From the NCBI GenBank assembly GCA_026770585.1, contig MU646544.1:392405-424588 (forward strand): DNA of 32,184 bases, in the 5' to 3' direction. Of the stretch, positions 1 through 27,192 are shown piece after piece (positions within the stretch are counted from its first letter, which is position 1; every line of letters begins with the position of its first letter). The notes beneath the pieces were generated by a model that did no database searches, was not told the DNA's origin, and saw only the letters and a list, made by a program, of their open reading frames with translations. This stretch comes from Baffinella frigidus (Eukaryota > Cryptophyceae > Cryptomonadales > Baffinellaceae). The position numbers were made by a program, and so were the translations under genes.

Positions 1-178
1 TAGGGTTTAGGGTTTAGGGTTTAGGGTTTAGGGTTTAGGGTTTAGGGTTTAGGGTTTAGGGTTTAGGGTTTAGGGTTTAGGGTTTAGGGTTTAGGTTCAG
101 AGTTTAGGGTTTAGGGTTTTAAGGTTGAGTGTTACACTTTAGGGGCTAGGGTTTAGCGATTCGGGTTTAGGGTTGAGG
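1..178. repeat. Telomere-like (TTTAGGG)n tract
   Basis: Perfect TTTAGGG units run to about position 92 and then decay. A true left chromosome end would show the C-rich strand (CCCTAAA) on this strand, so this tract is either interstitial or the contig is broken or flipped here. Confidence 0.9.
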
Positions 179-339
179 GTTGAGGGTTTGCGTCAAGCAA
201 CGCACTCTACGCTCATGGAGTCCTTCGAAACCCACCGCGTGGGAGATAGTCGGAGCCTTTCTTGAATTAATCCAGTTCCCGGATTACACCCCTGCAAGCT
301 AAGGCTGCGCGGGAGGAGTTGAATGCGGCCGGTTTGGTA

Positions 340-558
340 CTATGGGTCCAGAGGGGTGGGGCATGCCACCTCTGGGCCCACGCGCCTCCGATCCCCGTAC
401 CACGAGGGCAACTCCCCCCCCGGCTCCGCAGGGTTCCGCGCCGCCGCCAGGATGTGTTCCCTGGCCGCGTGCTCCCTGTCGTGGTCGGCTACCTCTGCCG
501 CGCCTGCCGCCGATGCCGTGAGGAGAGCGGCGGCGAGCAGGCGCGCGAGGCGGGGCAT
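340..558 (-). CDS. Possible first exon of a secreted or membrane protein
   Basis: An ATG at 558 opens a 72-residue frame on the minus strand, ending at TAG 340. Residues 1-20 look like a signal peptide: a basic start (MPRLAR), then an Ala/Leu-rich core (LLAAALLTASAAGA). The rest is charged and shows no domain I know. A GT donor-like site (CTCGTG|GTACGG) lies inside, so the true exon could be shorter and continue elsewhere. The region is GC-rich and open in several frames, so chance is a serious alternative. Sequence 559-1059, up to the ankyrin gene, shows nothing else I can name and may hold promoters for both directions. Confidence 0.25.
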   Translation of the reverse strand: MPRLARLLAAALLTASAAGAAEVADHDREHAAREHILAAARNPAEPGGELPSWYGDRRRVGPEVACPTPLDP

Positions 559-1059
559 CGCGCGCGGGCTCTGCTGCCAGAGCCCCCCCGGTGTTCGGCA
601 GGTAATCCAGGGTGCCGCAGCGCGCCCGTGAGGGGGTGTCGGACTGCGCGAGGCACCCGGGCTGCTCGATCTCGCTCGGCGGAAAGCGCAACGCGACGAC
701 TTGTTTCCAGATTCCTCTTGAGGACAGAGCACCGCCCAGACTGCCCTGTCGACCCTGGCGCGTCCACGTGTGTGTGGTTCTGCCAAGTTCGCGCGAACTT
801 CTCGTCGCTGGCGACGAGAGAGAGGGCACCCCGGGAGGATAACGCCCCGCCCGATCCACCCGACGGTGGCTTGAGTTCCCCGCAGCCTAGGCAGCAGGGT
901 TCCGGAGGTCGAGGAGGGTTCCGGAGGTCGCAGAGGGGGGCGGGCGAGCTGTAGGCGGGGACAGGCCGTGCAGGTGACGACCGGGTGGCCGAGAGACGAT
1001 CTGGAAGGGGCGTTTTTCGAGAGAAAGCTCTTTCTTAGAGCAGGAAGGGACGTCCACAC

Positions 1060-1629
1060 ATGGCTGAGGAGGAGGAGGCGCTATTCCCAGCGCTCTGGAC
1101 CGCATCTGCGGACGGCCGGGTGGAGGATGTGCGGCGGCTGCTGGCGGAGGGCGCAGACATCGAGGGGAGAGGAGGCCCGCAGCAGTGCACGCCGCTGTGT
1201 GCCGCTGCAGAGGGTGGACACCGCGTGGTGTCGCTCATCCTGCTTTTCTCCGCCGCAGAGGTGTCAGCCAAGGACATCGGCGGAGGGACGGCGATGCATT
1301 ACGCGGCGTCCAAGGGTCACGCGGCGGTGGTGCTGCTGCTTCTTGAGCACGGGGCGGGGGTGAATTCCAAGGACAACTACGGCAGGAATGCGTTGTATTT
1401 CGCTTTACTTCGCAACCACGAGGCGGTGTTCCTGGCGCTGCTTGAGCACGGGGCGCACCCTGAGCTCGCGGAGTTGTTCAAGGCCGAGGCAGTGCGCAAG
1501 GCCAAGTGCGAGGCGTTCGCGATGGGGCAGCTGGAGCGGCTGGGGGCGGGGTCGCCGGTGCGAGAGCTTGAGGCGGGGGTGTTGGCAATGGTGCTGGAGC
1601 AAGTGTACGAGAACGCTTCGCAGCGGTGA
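1060..1629 (+). CDS. Ankyrin-repeat protein, single exon, 189 aa
   Basis: This is a complete frame from ATG to TGA. After an acidic start (MAEEEEALFPALW) come a degenerate ankyrin unit at residues 14-38 and three clearer ones at about 42-72, 75-106 and 108-139. They show the usual GHxxVVxLLLEHGA core (GHAAVVLLLLEHGAGVNSKD). Ankyrin units form protein-binding solenoids, and the partner is unknown. The last 40 residues (KCEAFAMGQLERLGAGSPVR and following) form a conserved non-ankyrin tail shared with the minus-strand gene at 5027-5710, so the two are paralogues. Start choice: first ATG of the frame, matching the expected ankyrin N-terminus. No intron is needed. Unit 2 is unusual, with Phe-Ser-Ala replacing the normal His-Gly-Ala turn. 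Confidence 0.85.
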   Translation: MAEEEEALFPALWTASADGRVEDVRRLLAEGADIEGRGGPQQCTPLCAAAEGGHRVVSLILLFSAAEVSAKDIGGGTAMHYAASKGHAAVVLLLLEHGAGVNSKDNYGRNALYFALLRNHEAVFLALLEHGAHPELAELFKAEAVRKAKCEAFAMGQLERLGAGSPVRELEAGVLAMVLEQVYENASQR

Positions 1630-1846
1630 CGTGGTGCCTATCAGTCCTTTCTACGGAAGGGCGCGTCATTGGCATATGTTGGGAGAAATTAAAACCTGAA
1701 GGGCCTAAAGGACCACAGCGTCTCTCCCTGCTCCGAACATGAGCTTTCTGGAGGCGTGCGTTGCGTTCAATAAACGGTGTCCGGTATCCCATCACCTCTC
1801 AGCAGTCCGGCTGCTCACCTCCTCCCTGCACGATCATGTTCTCCCA
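1630..1846. other. 3' flank of the ankyrin gene
   Basis: No gene is seen. An AATAAA-like signal (CAATAAACGG, near 1769) could serve as a polyadenylation signal for the upstream gene. Confidence 0.3.
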
Positions 1847-1947
1847 TCCCTTAAATGGCCAGTAGGCTCATACGCCCTACCGTAGAGTCCTGGGACCTGC
1901 CTAGGACCTCTTGGTAGTCAAATTTGACCGTCTGGCCACTTAAGGGA
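1847..1947. mobile_element. MITE family B, copy 1
   Basis: The ends TCCCTTAAATGGCCAGTAGG and GGCCACTTAAGGGA are inverted repeats. The inside carries the family hallmarks GCCCTACCGTAG and CCTGCCTAGGACCT. The element is flanked by CA on both sides. It is non-coding, like the copies at 4580-4680 and 29291-29391. Confidence 0.75.
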
Positions 1948-1994
1948 CAGATGGCGCGCAGATGCCTGACGCGATGAGTATCAATCCTTTCGTA

Positions 1995-2112
1995 CAGGGG
2001 TACCTCGCTCATAAGAAACACCCCCCCCCCAGAGGACCACCATAGGGCCCTAGGCGTAGGCCTACTGTAGGGTCCTAGGGGGCGTCTGTTTCTTATGAGC
2101 GAGGTACCCCTG
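1995..2112. mobile_element. MITE family A, copy 1
   Basis: A 118-base palindromic element with terminal repeats CAGGGGTACCTCGCTCATAA and its complement. TA lies on the left and TT on the right, consistent with a decayed TA target duplication. The centre has C-run/G-run arms and the family core TAGGGCCCTAGGC. It carries no coding capacity. Confidence 0.85.
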
Positions 2113-3034
2113 TTCACGATCATGATTTCCTCAGGATAATTCACTGCAGGGCTCAGGCGCAGGCAGAGAGACGCAGGGAGCTGTCGACACCCTTTCCTGG
2201 CTGTCCCTCACCTTGGAGCCTACAGGGGTACCTCGCACATAAGGACGTGCTCCCCTCTCTTGGAACACCGTGCAGGGATATCTGGGTTACAGGAACCTGG
2301 AACTTGAGAACCCTCACCGGATTTGGGGCCTGGGTGTTCACGATTTTGTGTCAGAGGGTTGACTAATCATCGTTTTCACGTACTGAATCAAGAAAACAGA
2401 CACCGCCCGATGCTCGACCAAGGGCGTGCATAAGAACGCCTTTATTTTGGGGGACTGGTCACAAGGAGGCGCACCCCCCTAGGAGAACCTACATCAGACC
2501 CTCCAGAGATATCCGGGCAAGGTACCCCGTGGTTTCCCGGTCCTAGTGAGGCGAGGAGCGCCGTATGGAGGAATTCAGCCCGATGGAGCAGTGGCTCCAA
2601 CGTCCCGAGGCGGGCTCGTCAGAGACGAGGTTCTCACAGAGGCATCATTTTCCTGCAACACCGTTCGGGCTGAGAGAGCAGAAAAGAGGACACTTCCTGC
2701 TCTCCTTCCTTTCCTCGCGTCTCCATGTCATCCGAAAGGAAGCATGGTCTTTCAACAGATCAAGTTTCGGTGTCCGCCTTTGGTGGAAGTTGAAAAAACC
2801 TAAATGACCTAAAGGATCATGTTCCCTCGTTTCAAGACCTTAAGGATTTATTGATTCCCATCATCTCGAGTCACAGGTTTGCAGCAGACCTCGCTGTGCC
2901 TGAGCCTGGCAGTGACGGGTCGTTCTCTGACTTCGATCTCTGACTTGGATCAACGGCGGTTTCACGATGGGGAGCTTTTCGCATTGTCACCGCCCGCTCC
3001 GCGTCTTTTTCCTCGGTCCCACCGCTCTCGATAA
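2113..3034. other. No gene recognised
   Basis: A family-A half element (CTACAGGGGTACCTCGCACA) sits at about 2220-2250. Short frames around 2546-2807 have no recognisable composition or domain. Otherwise I see nothing here. Confidence 0.5.
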
Positions 3035-3098
3035 ACCCTAAACTTTAAAACCTCAACCCTAAACCCTGCACCCTCAACCCTATCCTAAACCCTAACCC
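3035..3098. repeat. Short degenerate CCCTAAA tract
   Basis: CCCTAAA units with variants, C-rich on the plus strand, running into a decayed family-A end (ACAGGGGTACC) at 3101. Confidence 0.75.
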
Positions 3099-3124
3099 TA
3101 CAGGGGTACCCCGGCTACAAGAAC

Positions 3125-3460
3125 ACCTGTGCTCGAGGGGCGGTCGGTCGCCGTTTTCCTATGAAGAAAACCGCGAGCAAAACCGGTCGGTCTTTGTTTA
3201 CTTAAATTAAGAAAACGTACGAAAGCGGTTGGTCCGCGCTTTCTTAAAGTTAAGGAACCGCATGAAAGCGGTCGGTCGAAGTTCTTACATGAAAGGTTGG
3301 TGAAATTTTGAATGGTGCACCACTCGGCAAACCGTTTTTCTTGGGATGTCTTTTGGCCCGAAAACGAGCCAGCTCCATAAAGGACCATTCTCAGAGGGAT
3401 TAAGAGATGTGGGTCCAAAAACAATTCTTGACGCACACAGGAACCGGTCGGTGGCTGTTT
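3125..3460. repeat. Dispersed GGTCGGT motif repeats
   Basis: The motif GCGGTCGGTC and variants (ACCGGTCGGT, GCGGTTGGTC) recurs near 3140, 3182, 3226, 3270 and 3443, separated by A/T-rich spacers containing TTAAxTTAAGAAA. It looks like a decayed tandem repeat. No gene is seen between 3099 and 3652. Confidence 0.5.
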
Positions 3461-3652
3461 TCTTTAGGTCCTTTTATGATTTATTAGAAAACCCGACAAT
3501 CAGGTCAATCATACATTTTCTGGACTTTGGAAAACAAAGGGGAATCCGGTCAAACTGGCGATTACTTGCACGAGGGAAAGATCCCCTCACAAAAACGTGT
3601 GAATGGACCTTCCCCGGTGTCTGGGCTTCGGGTTTAGGGTGAAAGGGAGGGC

Positions 3653-4176
3653 CTAAACCCTAAACCCTAAACCCTAAACACTAAACCCTAAACCCTAAAC
3701 CCTAAACCCTACACCCTGAACCCTAAACCCTAAACCCTGAGCCCTAAACCCCAAACCCTAAACCCCAAACCCCAGACCTTAAACCCTGAACCCTAAACCT
3801 TGAACTCTAAACCCTAAACCCTAAACCCTAGACCCTAGACCCTAAACACTCAACCCCATGAACCCTAAACCCTAAACCCTAAACCCTTACCCCTCAACTC
3901 CAAACCATGAACCGTACACCCTAAACCCTAAACCCTGCACCCTGAAACTTAAACCCTAAACCATAAATATTGAAAAACCATAAACCCTTCACCCTAAACC
4001 CTCAACCGTGAAACCTCACCCCTGAACCCTGTACCCTAAATCTGACCCCCTAATTCTTAAACCCTCAACCCTAAACCCTAAACCCTAATCTCTTAACTCT
4101 AAACCTCAAACTCTAAACCCATACCTGAACCCTAAACCATCAACCATGTTTCCTAAACCCTAAACCAAAAACCCTA

Positions 4177-4212
<36 letters not shown>

Positions 4213-4258
4213 ACCCTAAATCCTAAACCCTTAACCCTAAACCCTAAACCCAAACCTC
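3653..4258. repeat. Long degenerate CCCTAAA tract
   Basis: About 600 bases of CCCTAAA units with many variants (CCCTCAA, CCCTGAA). This is the longest telomere-like tract in the window and is oriented opposite to the tract at position 1. The heavy decay argues against recent telomerase synthesis. Confidence 0.9.
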
Positions 4259-4577
4259 TAACCATCTGCTCTCGCCGCCCACCACTCTCCCTCGCGCCCG
4301 AAATTAAGAACACGCAGGCCCCAAATCCGGTACGGGTTCTTAAGTTCTGAGTTCTTGTAACCCCGATATCCCTGTAAGCTAGGTACCCCTGTGCACTGTA
4401 ATGCCGGAGGAAGACTTAAATGATCACTTAAGTCGACTTCTAGACCTCAGGGGTTACTTGCGAATAAGGACACGCACCGCCCCTAAGGTAGTCCTATGCT
4501 CCCTAGGACTAGCCCTACCGTAGGAGACCCTAGAGCGGTGTGCACAGTAAGTGGACCTCGCCTAAGTGGACTTCGCC
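4259..4577. other. Fragments of MITE families A and B, no gene
   Basis: Decayed family-A ends occur at about 4378-4395 (GGTACCCCTGTG) and 4449-4475 (AGGGGTTACTTGCGAATAAG). Family-like cores (CCCTACCGTAGGAGACC) follow. Sequence 4259-4378 shows nothing identifiable. Confidence 0.45.
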
Positions 4578-4579
4578 TA

Positions 4580-4680
4580 TCCCTTAAGTGGCGAGTAGGC
4601 TCCTACGCCCTACCGTAGGGCCCTAGGACCTGCCTAGGACCTATTGGCGGTCAATTTTGACCGCCTCGCCACTCAAGGGA
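4580..4680. mobile_element. MITE family B, copy 2, with TA target duplication
   Basis: The 101-base element begins TCCCTTAAGTGGCGAGTAGG and ends GCCACTCAAGGGA. It is flanked by TA at 4578-4579 and 4681-4682. The inner arms TTGGCGGTCAA/TTGACCGCC suggest a foldback. This is the best-preserved copy of the family. Sequence 4683-5026 carries no recognisable gene. Confidence 0.85.
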
Positions 4681-5026
4681 TAGGTCCGCGCTCATCGTCC
4701 ACCGAGGTCCAGTCGTTCCGCGCGGCGTGGGCCATCAAGAAACTGGAGCAAGAAGTTTGTTGGACAACTGTCGTCTGTTCGTTCTTATTTATTAAGACCC
4801 GCTCGCTCCGCCGTTGTTAAGCATTAGAACCGCCGCCAAGCAGAAACACTCCGTTCTTATCAGAACCGTTTCTGATGGACGAGGCAACCCTGTAGACACC
4901 GTTTTTTAAAAAGAGCGCTACACACGACCGCGAAAATTTCAGGCTCAGTGCAAGGAGAGACGCTCTCTCTGATTGGCACCACTTCACTGCTGCAAATTTT
5001 CGAGGCTGCACCGACGGCTGCGACCT

Positions 5027-5710
5027 TCACACCTCCTCCAGCACCATCCGCACAACCCCAGGATCAAGCTCTCGCACCGGCGACCCACCCCCCAGCCGCT
5101 CCAGCTGCCCCATCGCGAACGCCTCGCACTCCGACTGCAGGTCCGCCCCCTTCTCAATCAGCATTTTCACCATCGCCGCGTTGCCTTGCCACGCCGCGTG
5201 ATGCAGGGGCGTCGCTCCCGCGTTGTCTTTTGGAGAGACCTCAGCTCCCATCTCCAGTAGCAGCCGAACCACAGTCTCGTGACCCTCAGAAACAGCTTCA
5301 TGGAGCGGCGTGGATCCATCCTTGTCCTTGGGGGAAACCTCCGCGCCATTCTCAAGAAGGAGCAGGGAAACGGCCTCGCGACCCTCAGACGTAGCTTCGT
5401 GGAGCGGCGTGGTTCCCGTGAAATCCTTGGCTGACACTTCCGCCCCGTGCTGAATCAGCAGTACCACCACTGCCGTGCGACCATGGGACGCAGCCCAATG
5501 CAGCGGCGTCAATCCATCCTTGTCCTTGGGAGACGCATCTGCCCCGTGCTTAAGAAGAAGCAGGACCATCGCCTTGCGACCCCTGTGGGAATAATCTGCA
5601 GCTTCGTGAAGGGGCGATGATTCCCACGACCCTCCTCTCTCCTCGATGTCGTCTGCACCGTCAGCGAGCAGCCGCCCCAGATCCTCTGTCCTTCCCTCCC
5701 TCACTGCTGT
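5027..5710 (-). CDS. Ankyrin-repeat protein, last exon or truncated gene
   Basis: The minus-strand frame is 227 codons long and ends at TGA 5027-5029. It holds six ankyrin units with the canonical pattern (DGLTPLHWAASHGRTAVVVL; DGSTPLHEAVSEGHETVVRL) and linkers of the type GAEVSPKD. The tail (ECEAFAMGQLERLGGGSPVR) matches that of the gene at 1060-1629. Its first codons (TAVREGRTEDLGRLL) align with residues 16-30 of that paralogue (TASADGRVEDVRRLL), so about 15 N-terminal residues are missing. Directly upstream in frame is TAG, which could be the AG of an acceptor (GATATAG|ACAGCA). I did not find the matching first exon, so it is either split or 5'-truncated. The repeats are closer to consensus than those of the paralogue. 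Confidence 0.8.
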   Translation of the reverse strand, partial: TAVREGRTEDLGRLLADGADDIEERGGSWESSPLHEAADYSHRGRKAMVLLLLKHGADASPKDKDGLTPLHWAASHGRTAVVVLLIQHGAEVSAKDFTGTTPLHEATSEGREAVSLLLLENGAEVSPKDKDGSTPLHEAVSEGHETVVRLLLEMGAEVSPKDNAGATPLHHAAWQGNAAMVKMLIEKGADLQSECEAFAMGQLERLGGGSPVRELDPGVVRMVLEEV

Positions 5711-6257
5711 CTATATCGCGGGTTCCCATCCCAGGCGCCGTCGCGCCAGTCGTCGAACAGCTCTGAACATTAAATTTTTATGACTGAGACGGGCAAAATT
5801 CACACGATTCGGTCAACTCCATTTCGTAAATCATTTTTGTCATTTATTCATTTATTTTCTCCACCAAAAAACATTGTACAAAACGAAATCGTATGATTTA
5901 CAGGACGTGACTAACCGTTCAGAATACTCAACTAGTTGACCGAAACATAGATGGACGCGAAACCTCTTCAAAAAGGAAAGTGGCTCTTGGAAACTCCTCA
6001 CTCCGAAAGCAGGTACGAAGCGTGACACGGTTTCCTTTGGCCCCTTGCCCTCCCCCTCCCGCGCCCTTCTTTCCGGTCGCGGCACCGCAGCGCAGCGTTG
6101 GACTGCGGTCGATAATCCCCGGTTTCTGTCGCGGCGCCGGAGGCGGGGCTCGATCGGTGGAGGCGAAAGGGTGGAGCATCCAGAAAGTGGCTCTTCGCGG
6201 AGGGTGACCGGGAGGGCACGCTGCACCGAGCTGTGCAGCGCCACAGCAGCTCCGAGG
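5711..6257. other. No gene recognised
   Basis: The A/T-rich 5770-5920 is followed by GC-rich sequence. Several overlapping frames exist on both strands, but none has domain-like composition. A first exon of the minus-strand ankyrin gene could lie here but is not visible. Confidence 0.4.
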
Positions 6258-6536
6258 ATGAGGAACGGGCGTTCTGGTGGTTTCTGCAGTCTTCTTTGGC
6301 TCGTTGCCGGCGTGGGCGTCGTTTCCCTGGCGACGAAGGGGTGTGAGTGCCTCTTCGCGGTTCGGTCCTACAGGTTGTCGTTTCCTTCTTGCTCTTGTCA
6401 TAGATCTGACGCTGCCCTCCTCTTTTGTGCAGAAATGTTCTCCCAGACCAAGCAGCAGACCACCGGCCTCTGGATGTGGCGCATGGAGTACCTCCACCAC
6501 GAGCAGCGCCCGCTCTACTTCGGCGAGTGGTTCTAA
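6258..6536 (+). CDS. Small ORF with one hydrophobic segment
   Basis: The ATG at 6258 opens a 92-codon frame ending in TAA 6534-6536. Residues 9-25 (FCSLLWLVAGVGVVSLA) look like one membrane span or signal anchor. The end is aromatic-rich (GLWMWRMEYLHHEQRPLYFG). The middle looks like a short intron: GTGAGT at 6343, and a pyrimidine run with CAG at 6423-6432, 90 bases in all. Removing exactly that segment creates a TAA at the joint, so either it is retained, or another donor is used, or the protein starts at the second ATG (6435), giving 33 residues. I do not recognise the family. The pattern recalls small mitochondrial membrane subunits, but that is only an impression. Confidence 0.35.
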   Translation: MRNGRSGGFCSLLWLVAGVGVVSLATKGCECLFAVRSYRLSFPSCSCHRSDAALLFCAEMFSQTKQQTTGLWMWRMEYLHHEQRPLYFGEWF

Positions 6537-7130
6537 GCATTAGATCCTCGCGATCATGATGCCTGGGGGTTCTTCGGAACAAACACTCGACCAAGAGGTG
6601 TTGCCGCCTCGTGCATAGCGCGCGCGGCGCAAATCTCCGTCAATGAACTTCGGTTCAAAAACAAACACCACTGTGTCGTGCCCGCTCGTTTTGCGCATGC
6701 CTCTGCCGGATCCGTTGCAGAGCGATACATTTGCAGGCTCTGCGACGCTCATTCTGCAGGCTCAGTCCTGCGACGCTCCCTTTTCACCACAGACGTTGCT
6801 GATCCGCGTGTTGCCAGCTTGATGTGAAGGAGACGATTGAGGTGATGCACCAGCTGGTGTCGTTGCGCGAGCACGTTTTGCCATGGTTGATTGGGAGAGC
6901 AAGTTTTGCGAGTGTTGAGGGTCGAACTTGGTCGAAGTCACAGAACCCATCAGCACATGCACAACGTTGCTGTGCATGCAGATGCTCAAGCACGCGGCCA
7001 GGAAGTGTGAAGCAGAGAGTGGGTGCCGTACACCTACTGCAGGGCCTTGCAGGGCAACGCAGGGTGTTGTCTCATGTGCAACGTAGGCTCATACTTAGCC
7101 CCCTGTAAGAGGGTGAGCTGGCGTGGTACC
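6537..7130. other. No gene recognised
   Basis: Mixed-composition sequence without a repeat or frame that I can support. Confidence 0.4.
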
Positions 7131-7940
7131 CTATCTGCGAGCAACAACGGGTGCCATCCTCCTGGTGGAGAGCGCGGACCGAGTCTATCCTAGGTGGCGT
7201 GCGTTCATTCTCTTCGAGGGTTACCTCGCTCATAAGAAACCGCCCACCCCCGAGGGACCACCACAGGACTCTAGCCATGGGCCTACTGTAGGGCCCTAGG
7301 AGGAGACGCTTTCTTATGAGCGAGGTATCCCTGTACGGGATGATCAGGCTTCTGCCCTGACCTCTCTCCCTGCCCGTGCCCCTTCTGAGAAATGAATTTA
7401 TTAAAAGGATTAAGAGGAAACTGGGGAAAACCCAACGGAGCTTTCCGCGGTGGTGATACGTCATCACCGAACCCTCCTTCCACCCCCCCTTGCATGAGTC
7501 CTTCCTAGGTGGCGGACGTCCATTCTCTTACACCTTCCGTGTAGATTCCGGGGTTCTCTGGCTTCTTCCCCCACCTCTCTCCCTCACGTGCCCCTGCGCT
7601 TTCCGCGGTCGTGATACGTCATCACCGAACCCTGCTCCCGCCTTGCATGTGAATACAGCCCTCGTGTATCTGCGAGCAACAAAGGGTGCCATCCTCCTGG
7701 TGGAGAGTGCGGGCCAGGATCGCTCACACGAAAAGACACCGAGTCTTTTCTGGGTGACACCGAGTCCATCCTAGGTGGCGGGCGTTCATTCTCTTACACG
7801 CCCTTCCGGGGTGCCCAGACTTCTTTCCCAACCTCTCTCCCTGCCCGTGCCCCTGAGCTTTGGTGTACTGACTTTCCACGGTCGCGATACGGCATCACCG
7901 AACCCTGCTTCCGCCCCCCCTTGCATGTCAACAGAGCCCT
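7131..7940. repeat. Diverged local tandem duplications
   Basis: Three kinds of block recur. GTGCCATCCTCCTGGTGGAG occurs near 7150 and 7686. TCCTAGGTGGCGGGCGTTCA and variants occur near 7188, 7503 and 7770. GATACGTCATCACCGAACCC and variants occur near 7455, 7612 and 7885. Their order suggests at least three unequal copies of one 150-350 base unit, with MITE A copy 2 inserted in one of them. Confidence 0.7.
7214..7333. mobile_element. MITE family A, copy 2
   Basis: The left end is decayed (GAGGGTTACCTCGCTCATAA). The right end is TTATGAGCGAGGTATCCCTG followed by TA. The core GGGCCTACTGTAGGGCCCTA is intact. Confidence 0.8.
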
Positions 7941-7982
7941 CGCCCCGACACCGACATGAAAACGGCGCGTCCCTCCCCCCTA

Positions 7983-8109
7983 CAGGGGTACCTCGCTCAT
8001 AAGAAACTGCCCCCCCCCCCTAGGATCATCATAGGGCTCTAGGCATCTTCCTACTGTAAGGTCCTAGGGGTTCATGAGAAAACGCTTTCTTATGAGCGAG
8101 GTACCCCTG
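7983..8109. mobile_element. MITE family A, copy 3
   Basis: The terminal repeats CAGGGGTACCTCGCTCATAA and TTATGAGCGAGGTACCCCTG are perfect over 20 bases. TA precedes the element and CA follows it. Broken repeats of ACCCCTGTA follow at 8115-8135. Confidence 0.85.
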
Positions 8110-8157
8110 CACATGTACCCCTGTAACCCCTGTAGTTGCACTACACGGAGGAAGCTA

Positions 8158-8263
8158 CAGGGATACCTCGCTCACAAGAAAACGCTTCCCCCTAGGGACA
8201 ATACAGTAGGGCCCTATGCTGGTTCTAGGGGGGGGGCGGTTTCTTGTGAGCGAGGTACCCCTG
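8158..8263. mobile_element. MITE family A, copy 4, at the stop codon of an exon copy
   Basis: TA flanks both sides (8156-8157, 8264-8265). The arms carry matching changes (CTCACAAG and CTTGTGAG instead of CTCATAAG and CTTATGAG), so the hairpin is preserved by paired substitutions or by conversion between arms. On the minus strand the element joins exactly at the stop codon of the copied last ALDH exon. Confidence 0.85.
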
Positions 8264-8265
8264 TA

Positions 8266-8331
8266 GAGCTTGGCGGCGGGCTCGGGCACAGGGCGCGTGA
8301 AGTCAGGCGGGATACGACCCCCACGGCGTGG
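8266..8331 (-). pseudogene. Decayed copy of the last ALDH exon
   Basis: This matches 8491-8560 closely (GAGCCCGCCGCCAAGCTC shared). It carries substitutions and a lost base that shifts the frame, and its stop codon is destroyed by MITE A copy 4. It lies downstream of the genuine terminal exon. A half family-A element follows at 8334-8373. Confidence 0.8.
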
Positions 8332-8333
8332 GG

Positions 8334-8373
8334 TTCATAAGAAAGCGGTTTCTTATGAGCGAGGTACCCCTGT
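8334..8373. mobile_element. MITE family A, half copy
   Basis: Only one short hairpin is left: CATAAGAAAGCGGTTTCTTATG running into AGCGAGGTACCCCTG, then TA. The left terminus and the core are missing. Confidence 0.6.
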
Positions 8374-8488
8374 ACCCCTGTAGTTGCACAGAGGAACCTA
8401 GTGGCTATGTCTGGGTGACTTGACCAGGCCGTAATCTGGTACAAATCCACTGATTTTTCAGTGAATTCACTACCTCGAGGCATGGCCA

Positions 8489-26987
<18,499 letters not shown>

Positions 26988-27090
26988 CCTTGATCGGGCG
27001 CCCGCCGAAAAAAAAAGATTTTTGACCCTACGCGGGAGCACGCTGACGAGGCAAAGAGCCAGGATCGTCGCTCGTTGATTGGGCCCCATC
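26988..27090. promoter_or_regulatory. Putative shared bidirectional promoter
   Basis: Only 103 bases separate the start codons of the ALDH gene (minus) and the SDR gene (plus). The segment has an A-run (CCGAAAAAAAAAGATTTTTG) but no TATA box in the usual sense. Transcription start sites are unknown, so untranslated leaders may overlap. Confidence 0.5.
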
Positions 27091-27192
27091 ATGTCGCACA
27101 TGTCCCATGGCGCCGGCTCCAGCTCCGCTTCTCGCCCCCCCGCCGGTCCCATCGCCGTGATTGGCGCCAGCCGCGGCACTGGCCTCCAATGC
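27091..27192 (+). CDS. SDR exon 1
   Basis: 34 codons, MSHMSHGAGSSSASRPPAGP then IAVIGASRGTGLQC. Donor TGC|GTACCC. A second Met at codon 4 could also start. The Ser/Pro-rich lead is short. Confidence 0.8.

Noticed and set aside
1-178. Genuine chromosome end
   Set aside because: Strand orientation is wrong for a left telomere.
319-954. 211-codon plus-strand frame
   Set aside because: GC-rich, Arg/Pro/Gly-rich composition and several equally long frames on both strands. No family resemblance.
1851-2144. Frame reading RGTSLIRN...SEVPLYE
   Set aside because: Translation of MITE family A; the same peptide strings recur wherever the element does.
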